A stretch of 64,000 bases of DNA from Otariodibacter oris (lineage in GTDB: Bacteria > Pseudomonadota > Gammaproteobacteria > Enterobacterales > Pasteurellaceae), in assembly GCF_009684715.1 (NCBI RefSeq), contig NZ_CP016604.1, positions 1,565,262-1,629,261 on the forward strand, given 5' to 3'. Both the position numbers and the translations under genes were made by a program. Within the stretch, counting starts at the first letter, position 1. Each line of letters begins with the position of its first letter. Positions 59,273 through 64,000 of the stretch are shown here, piece after piece. Under the pieces are notes generated by a model. It was given only the letters and a program-made list of their open reading frames with translations. It made no database searches and had not been told where the DNA came from.

Positions 59273-60784
59273 ATGACTCCCGTTATTGCCCTTGTTGGCA
59301 GACCCAATGTGGGCAAATCCACATTATTTAATCGTCTCACTCGAACGCGTGATGCTCTCGTTGCAGATTTCCCTGGTTTAACTCGTGATCGTAAATATGG
59401 TCAAGCCAATATTGCTGGTCATGATTTTATTGTTATTGATACTGGTGGAATTGATGGTACTGAGGAAGGCGTTGAAGAGAAAATGGCTGAACAATCGTTA
59501 CTCGCGATTGAAGAAGCAGATGTTGTGTTATTTCTTGTGGATGCTAGAGCAGGCTTATTACCTGCGGATATTGGTATTGCACAATATTTACGCCAACGTG
59601 ATAAAACTACCGTTGTGGTGGCAAATAAAACAGATGGTATTGATGCGCACTCACACATTGGTGAATTCTACCAGTTAGGCTTAGGTGAAGTGGAAGCTAT
59701 TGCTGCTGCACAAGGACGAGGCGTAACGCAACTTATTGAGCAAGTGTTAGCACCTCTAGCTGAAAAATTTGATGAGGCTAAACAAGAAGATGAAGCCGAA
59801 TCAGAACAAGATGAATGGGATCATGATTTCGATTTTGATAACGAAGAAGATACCGCATTACTTGATGAAGCTTTATTAGAAGAAGAGTCTGAAGAAAGCG
59901 AAGAAAATAAAAATATCAAAATTGCGATTGTAGGACGTCCTAATGTCGGTAAATCGACCCTAACTAATCGAATTTTAGGCGAAGATCGTGTTGTAGTTTA
60001 TGACTTACCAGGTACAACGCGTGATTCAGTGTATATCCCAATGGAACGTGATGATCAGCATTATACAATCATAGATACTGCGGGTGTACGCAAACGTGGA
60101 AAAGTCCATTTAACAGTTGAAAAATTTTCGGTAATCAAAACATTACAAGCGATCCAAGATGCCAATGTAGTGTTATTAACGATTGATGCAAGAGATGGTG
60201 TATCCGATCAGGATCTTTCACTCCTTGGCTTTATTCTCAATGCGGGTAAATCATTAGTGATTGTGGTCAATAAATGGGATGGACTTTCACAAGATATTAA
60301 AGATAACGTGAAATCTGAATTAGATCGCCGTTTAGATTTTATTGATTTTGCTCGAGTGCATTTTATTTCTGCATTACACGGCAGTGGCGTAGGTAATCTG
60401 TTTGAATCAATTCAAGAGGCTTATCAATGTGCAACTCAAAAAATGACGACCTCCATGCTAACTCGTATATTGCAAATGGCAACGGATGATCATCAACCAC
60501 CATTGGTAAATGGTCGCCGAGTGAAATTAAAATATGCTCACCCGGGTGGCTATAATCCGCCAATTATTGTGATTCACGGGAACCAAATTGAAAAATTACC
60601 CGATTCATATAAACGTTACTTGTCGAATTATTTCCGCAAGAGTTTACGCATTATTGGTACGCCAATCAGAGTATTATTGCAAGAAGGGAATAATCCGTTT
60701 GCCGGTAAACGCAATAAGCTGACACCAAATCAGCTACGTAAACGTAAACGTTTGATGAAATTTATTAAGAAAAATAAAAAATAA
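59273..60784 (+). CDS. der: Ribosome biogenesis GTPase Der (EngA)
   Basis: A double-GTPase that acts in late 50S assembly. The 503-residue protein has two G domains, each with the P-loop GRPNVGKST (8-16 and about 222-230) and TKxD-type specificity motifs (NKTDG; NKWDG). An acidic linker (about 164-214, rich in Glu and Asp) joins them. A C-terminal KH-like domain follows. An SD-like GAGG lies 12 bases ahead of the ATG. Confidence 0.96.
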   Translation: MTPVIALVGRPNVGKSTLFNRLTRTRDALVADFPGLTRDRKYGQANIAGHDFIVIDTGGIDGTEEGVEEKMAEQSLLAIEEADVVLFLVDARAGLLPADIGIAQYLRQRDKTTVVVANKTDGIDAHSHIGEFYQLGLGEVEAIAAAQGRGVTQLIEQVLAPLAEKFDEAKQEDEAESEQDEWDHDFDFDNEEDTALLDEALLEEESEESEENKNIKIAIVGRPNVGKSTLTNRILGEDRVVVYDLPGTTRDSVYIPMERDDQHYTIIDTAGVRKRGKVHLTVEKFSVIKTLQAIQDANVVLLTIDARDGVSDQDLSLLGFILNAGKSLVIVVNKWDGLSQDIKDNVKSELDRRLDFIDFARVHFISALHGSGVGNLFESIQEAYQCATQKMTTSMLTRILQMATDDHQPPLVNGRRVKLKYAHPGGYNPPIIVIHGNQIEKLPDSYKRYLSNYFRKSLRIIGTPIRVLLQEGNNPFAGKRNKLTPNQLRKRKRLMKFIKKNKK

Positions 60785-60791
60785 TGTGCAG

Positions 60792-60850
60792 AACAAGCGG
60801 TAAGATCGTGTCAAAATATTGCAAATATTGCTGTTTATCTGACCGCTTTT
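60792..60850. terminator. Inverted uptake-signal pair between der and hldE
   Basis: ACAAGCGGTAAGAT (from 60793) and ATCTGACCGCTTTT are inverted copies of the USS with one mismatch in the stem, around an AT-rich loop with TTGCAAAT. It follows the der stop by about 10 bases. Confidence 0.6.
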
Positions 60851-60880
60851 ATGTTGTTGTAAGAACGTAAGGAATTCATT

Positions 60881-62305
60881 ATGATGGAATACTCACCTCA
60901 ATTTCGCCAAGCTAAAGTATTAGTACTGGGCGATGTTATGTTGGATCGTTATTGGTTTGGTGCAACAAATCGTATTTCGCCAGAAGCCCCTGTACCCGTA
61001 GTTAAGGTGCAGCAAAATGAAGACCGCGCTGGCGGTGCAGCAAATGTGGCAATGAATATTGCCAGTTTGAATGTGCCTGTTACACTACATGGTCTTATCG
61101 GTGAAGATGATGCGGGCTCTGCATTAGGAAAACTGTTAAATTCACATAATATTCAAAATCATTGTGTGGCATTAAAAACCCATCCGACCATTACTAAATT
61201 ACGTATTCTATCGCGTCATCAGCAACTATTACGTCTAGATTTTGAAGAAAATTTCCATGGCGTTGATAATACGTTATTACTTGAAAAACTCACAAATGAA
61301 ATTCAAGAATATGGTGCATTAGTGCTATCTGATTATGGGAAAGGCACGCTAGATTCTGTGCAAAAAATGATTCAAATTGCACGATCTGCCAATGTGCCTG
61401 TGTTGATCGATCCAAAAGGCACTAATTTTGAACGTTATCGCGGTGCAACATTACTTACCCCAAATATGTCGGAATTTGAAGCCGTTGCTGGTCATTGCCC
61501 AACAGATGATGACATTGAAAAACAAGGCTTAGCCATGATCGAGAAATACGATTTACAGGCATTACTTGTAACACGTTCAGAAAAAGGCATGACTTTACTT
61601 CGCCCAAATCAACCCGTGTTTCATTTACCAACAGAAGCAAAAGAAGTTTATGACGTAACAGGTGCAGGCGATACCGTAATCAGCGTATTAGCTACAGCTA
61701 TCGCCGATAAACGTCCTCTAGAAGAGGCTTGTTATTTAGCTAATGCAGCGGCAGGTATTGTGGTAGGCAAACTCGGTACTTCAACCGTGACGCAAAATGA
61801 ATTAGAACAAGCGATTCATCAGCGTATTGAAACAGGTTTTGGGATTACTGAAGAACAAACCTTAAAACAAATTGTACTTGATGCTAAACAACGTGGTGAA
61901 AAAATTGTGATGACAAATGGTTGTTTCGATATTCTTCACCCTGGACACGTTTCTTACCTTGAAAATGCCAGAAAACTTGGAGACCGCTTAATTGTGGCTG
62001 TCAATACCGATGCTTCAGTCAAAAGATTAAAAGGTGAAACCCGTCCAATTAATGATCTTGATGCTAGAATGGCAGTGCTTGCAGGCTTAGCTTCTGTGGA
62101 TTGGGTAGTGCCATTTGATGAAGATACGCCACAACGCCTAATTGGTGAAATTTTACCTGACTTATTAGTAAAAGGTGGTGACTACAAACCAGAAGAAATT
62201 GCAGGTAGCCAAGAAGTTTGGGCAAATGGTGGTGATGTTAGAGTACTAAATTTTGAGAATGGCTGCTCGACTTCTAACGTTATCAAAAAAATTCAAGGGC
62301 TATAA
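60881..62305 (+). CDS. hldE: Bifunctional heptose 7-phosphate kinase / heptose 1-phosphate adenylyltransferase
   Basis: Two steps of ADP-heptose synthesis for the LPS inner core. The 474-residue protein has an N-terminal PfkB-type kinase (about 1-318; [26 protein letters not shown]; catalytic TGAGDTV near 261) and a C-terminal cytidylyltransferase-like domain (about 344-474; [16 protein letters not shown] with the HxGH nucleotide-binding motif). Adjacent ATGs (MMEYSPQ) leave the start uncertain by one codon. Confidence 0.96.
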   Translation: MMEYSPQFRQAKVLVLGDVMLDRYWFGATNRISPEAPVPVVKVQQNEDRAGGAANVAMNIASLNVPVTLHGLIGEDDAGSALGKLLNSHNIQNHCVALKTHPTITKLRILSRHQQLLRLDFEENFHGVDNTLLLEKLTNEIQEYGALVLSDYGKGTLDSVQKMIQIARSANVPVLIDPKGTNFERYRGATLLTPNMSEFEAVAGHCPTDDDIEKQGLAMIEKYDLQALLVTRSEKGMTLLRPNQPVFHLPTEAKEVYDVTGAGDTVISVLATAIADKRPLEEACYLANAAAGIVVGKLGTSTVTQNELEQAIHQRIETGFGITEEQTLKQIVLDAKQRGEKIVMTNGCFDILHPGHVSYLENARKLGDRLIVAVNTDASVKRLKGETRPINDLDARMAVLAGLASVDWVVPFDEDTPQRLIGEILPDLLVKGGDYKPEEIAGSQEVWANGGDVRVLNFENGCSTSNVIKKIQGL

Positions 62306-62311
62306 AATATA

Positions 62312-62848
62312 ATGGAAAAAATCATCATTGATACTGAACAATTTCAACGTACGATTTCACGTATTTCTCACCAAATTATTGAGAAACATCATTCTCTTGA
62401 CAATTTAGTTTTGGTTGGAGTCAAACGCCGTGGTGCTGAAATTGCAGAAATGCTACAAGCTCGTATTTTTGAGCTTGTACAAATTCAGCTACCTATTATG
62501 TCATTAGATATTACGTTTTATCGTGATGATATTAATCCAACAACACCGACCACTGAGGATCCTATTTATTCAGGTATTGACAATCCAATCAATATTCAGG
62601 ATAAAGAGATTATTCTCGTTGATGACGTATTATTTACAGGTAGAACCATAAGAGCTGCACTTGATGCTTTAGCTGACTTAGGAAGAGCAAAAAAAATTGA
62701 ATTGGTTATCTTTATTGATAGAGGGCATAGAGAATTACCCATTCGAGCAGACTATGTTGGGAAAAACATCCCAACATCCCGTTCAGAAAGCATTCAAGTA
62801 AGAACTTTACACTATGATGGAATTAATCAAGTCGCTTTAATTCAGTAA
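62312..62848 (+). CDS. pyrR: PyrR: pyr regulatory protein / uracil phosphoribosyltransferase
   Basis: In Gram-positive bacteria PyrR binds pyr mRNA leaders with UMP to cause attenuation and also has uracil phosphoribosyltransferase activity. The 178-residue protein has the PRPP loop ILVDDVLFTGRTIRAALDAL (about 104-123), the LVGVKRRGAEIAE segment and VIFIDRGHRELPIRADYVGKNIPTS near the end, all PyrR-like. It follows hldE by 6 bases and probably shares its transcript. The RNA target is unknown here; pyrE in this window has no room for a PyrR leader. Confidence 0.9.
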   Translation: MEKIIIDTEQFQRTISRISHQIIEKHHSLDNLVLVGVKRRGAEIAEMLQARIFELVQIQLPIMSLDITFYRDDINPTTPTTEDPIYSGIDNPINIQDKEIILVDDVLFTGRTIRAALDALADLGRAKKIELVIFIDRGHRELPIRADYVGKNIPTSRSESIQVRTLHYDGINQVALIQ

Positions 62849-62930
62849 TATAAAACAAGGTTGAACCTTTTGAAGAAATTATCTTCTAAATTGGGGAAAC
62901 TGATTTTTAATTGTCCCATAAGGAATAAAA

Positions 62931-63875
62931 ATGAAATTAACCTTTGTAAAATTATTATTTACAACATTGATCGCTTACTTCTCATTATTTTCTATTGCAC
63001 AAGCAGAAGAAAGGGTTGTTGCTACCGTTGATGGCTACCCTATTATGCAAAGTGAAGTAGATAAAGCCCTTGGTAGACGCGCTAATACTGAGAAGAATCG
63101 TCAAATAGCACTGAATGATACTATTGATGATTTTCTAGTACAACGTGCTATTCAAGAGTCAGGTATTAAAGTAAATTATGCTTATGTGGATCAAATAATT
63201 GAAAATATTGCTATTGAGAATGGTATTACTTATGGTCAGTTACTTGATGCACTCGATTACCAAGGTATTACGTTGAATCAATACCGCCAACAATTAGCAC
63301 ACGATCTACTAATGCAAGGCGTTCGCCAACAAGCGATTGAAAGTAGTATTCAAGTTCAACCAGAAGATGTCCAACGTTTAGCTAAAGAAATGCAAGATAA
63401 CGCAAAAGCTTCAGGTACCTTAAAAACAGCAACAGGTACGCAGTATCATATTAGCCATATTTTAATTAAAACAAATCCTATACTGAATGATGCCCAAGCA
63501 AAAGCAAAATTAACAGCTATCGCTGATGATATTAATTCTGGGAAAACTACCTTTGAAAGTGCTGCAGAAAAAAATTCTTTAGATTATGTCTCCGCCGCTG
63601 ATGGTGGTGATTTAGGTTGGAACTTCTTAGAAGTTTATGATCCAACTTTTGCAAAAATCGCACAACAGACCAAAATTGGTGTACTATCTAAACCATTTAA
63701 ATCTGAGTTTGGATGGCATATTATGAAAGTAACCGATACTCGCCAAGCAGATAGAACTGAGGATGCTTATTTACAAAGAGCTTATGAGCAAATCATCAAT
63801 AGACAAGCACAAGCCGCTTCACAAAACTGGGTAAAAGCATTAAAAGATCGTGCTGATATCAAATATATTAAGTAA
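62931..63875 (+). CDS. surA: Periplasmic peptidyl-prolyl isomerase SurA (single parvulin domain)
   Basis: A periplasmic chaperone for outer-membrane proteins. The 314-residue precursor has a signal peptide (1-25, ending SIAQA), an N-terminal chaperone domain (about 26-165), one parvulin domain (about 170-270; YHISHILIKTNP, ADGGDLGWNFLEVYDPTF, FGWHIMKV), and a C-terminal helix. Enterobacterial SurA has two parvulin domains and about 428 residues; the short form is a known Pasteurellaceae type. rsmA follows, the usual surA neighbour. Confidence 0.93.
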   Translation: MKLTFVKLLFTTLIAYFSLFSIAQAEERVVATVDGYPIMQSEVDKALGRRANTEKNRQIALNDTIDDFLVQRAIQESGIKVNYAYVDQIIENIAIENGITYGQLLDALDYQGITLNQYRQQLAHDLLMQGVRQQAIESSIQVQPEDVQRLAKEMQDNAKASGTLKTATGTQYHISHILIKTNPILNDAQAKAKLTAIADDINSGKTTFESAAEKNSLDYVSAADGGDLGWNFLEVYDPTFAKIAQQTKIGVLSKPFKSEFGWHIMKVTDTRQADRTEDAYLQRAYEQIINRQAQAASQNWVKALKDRADIKYIK

Positions 63876-63890
63876 AATCTTCTCCATATA

Positions 63891-63918
63891 AAAGAACCTC
63901 GCATTTGCGGGGTTCTTT
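63891..63918 (+). terminator. Terminator of surA
   Basis: AAAGAACCTCGC and GCGGGGTTCTTT form a 12-bp stem (one G-U wobble) around a 4-nt loop. Confidence 0.8.
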
Positions 63919-63948
63919 CGTCTATATAAAATTTGTAAAATATTGCGG

Positions 63949-63963
63949 TAATCTGACCGCTTT
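63949..63963 (-). repeat. DNA uptake signal sequence, surA-rsmA gap
   Basis: ATCTGACCGCTTTT, the minus-strand orientation of the AAGCGGTCAGAT form, preceded by the AAATTTGTAAAATATTG half. Confidence 0.6.
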
Positions 63964-63974
63964 TAGGAAATATA

Positions 63975-64000
63975 ATGAATTCAAATTCAAAAAAACATCT
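63975..64000 (+). CDS. rsmA: 16S rRNA dimethyladenosine transferase (partial, start only)
   Basis: Only the first eight codons are in the window (MNSNSKKH, then the edge), after SD AGGAAA. The peptide and its position directly after surA match the Pasteurellaceae RsmA (KsgA) N-terminus. The enzyme dimethylates A1518 and A1519 of 16S rRNA. Confidence 0.7.

Overview
The window is a stretch of AT-rich chromosome from a member of the Pasteurellaceae. The evidence is the gene repertoire (a SurA with one parvulin domain, the surA–rsmA order, fadR/nhaB/dsbB together) and many copies of the ACAAGCGGT uptake signal core, the type found in the Actinobacillus/Mannheimia branch rather than the Haemophilus influenzae core. 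The species cannot be named from the sequence. I saw no insertion sequence, prophage, integrase, CRISPR array or rRNA operon. Most genes are intact housekeeping genes.

Layout. 1-8.5 kb: hemE (cut by the window edge), a hexose-6-phosphate mutarotase, ArgR-controlled argH, pepQ, tusA, tenA, prfB with its programmed frameshift, metC and ogt. 8.6-12.8 kb: the most accessory-looking part, with a cytoplasmic sulfatase and an SSS symporter (YidJ/YidK-like) divergent from a TauE/SafE exporter; the gap between them holds a strong CRP site and a nested palindrome. 12.9-20.6 kb: ppiD, fadR, nhaB, dsbB, metG, ndk. 20.7-23.9 kb: a fructose PTS operon fruB-fruK-fruA in which fruA has lost its membrane IIC domain and carries two IIB domains. 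24-31.8 kb: kdsD-greB, then recF, dnaN and dnaA, rpsO, a CPA1 antiporter and a Crp/Fnr-type regulator. 32-43.9 kb: lapC(yejM)-yejL, cmoA, recB, tRNA-Asp, dnaQ, hslO-hslR, rho, pyrE-rlmJ. 44-52 kb: ampD, a small membrane protein, a nucleobase-deaminase-like amidohydrolase with an elaborate leader, tcdA-uup, nadK, an alpha/beta hydrolase and a GNAT acetyltransferase. 52-64 kb: groES-groEL with a heat-shock promoter, dxr, relA, hemA, der, hldE, pyrR, surA and the start of rsmA.

Two points stand out. First, the 275-base leader of the amidohydrolase gene has a PurR operator on its promoter and then a 67-codon open frame. That frame runs through two U-tailed terminator hairpins and ends by overlapping the amidohydrolase start codon. 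This is the architecture of translation-coupled (pyrBI-type) attenuation, and it suggests control of base salvage by both purines and pyrimidines. Second, FruA has lost its membrane domain and duplicated IIB, and several normally conserved residues around the IIB and HPr sites have changed. The operon has therefore either been rewired or is decaying, while FruK looks intact.

Several start codons were moved from the longest frame to the site best supported by a Shine-Dalgarno sequence and family length: ppiD, fadR, recF, dnaA (GTG), dnaQ, the GNAT gene and groES.
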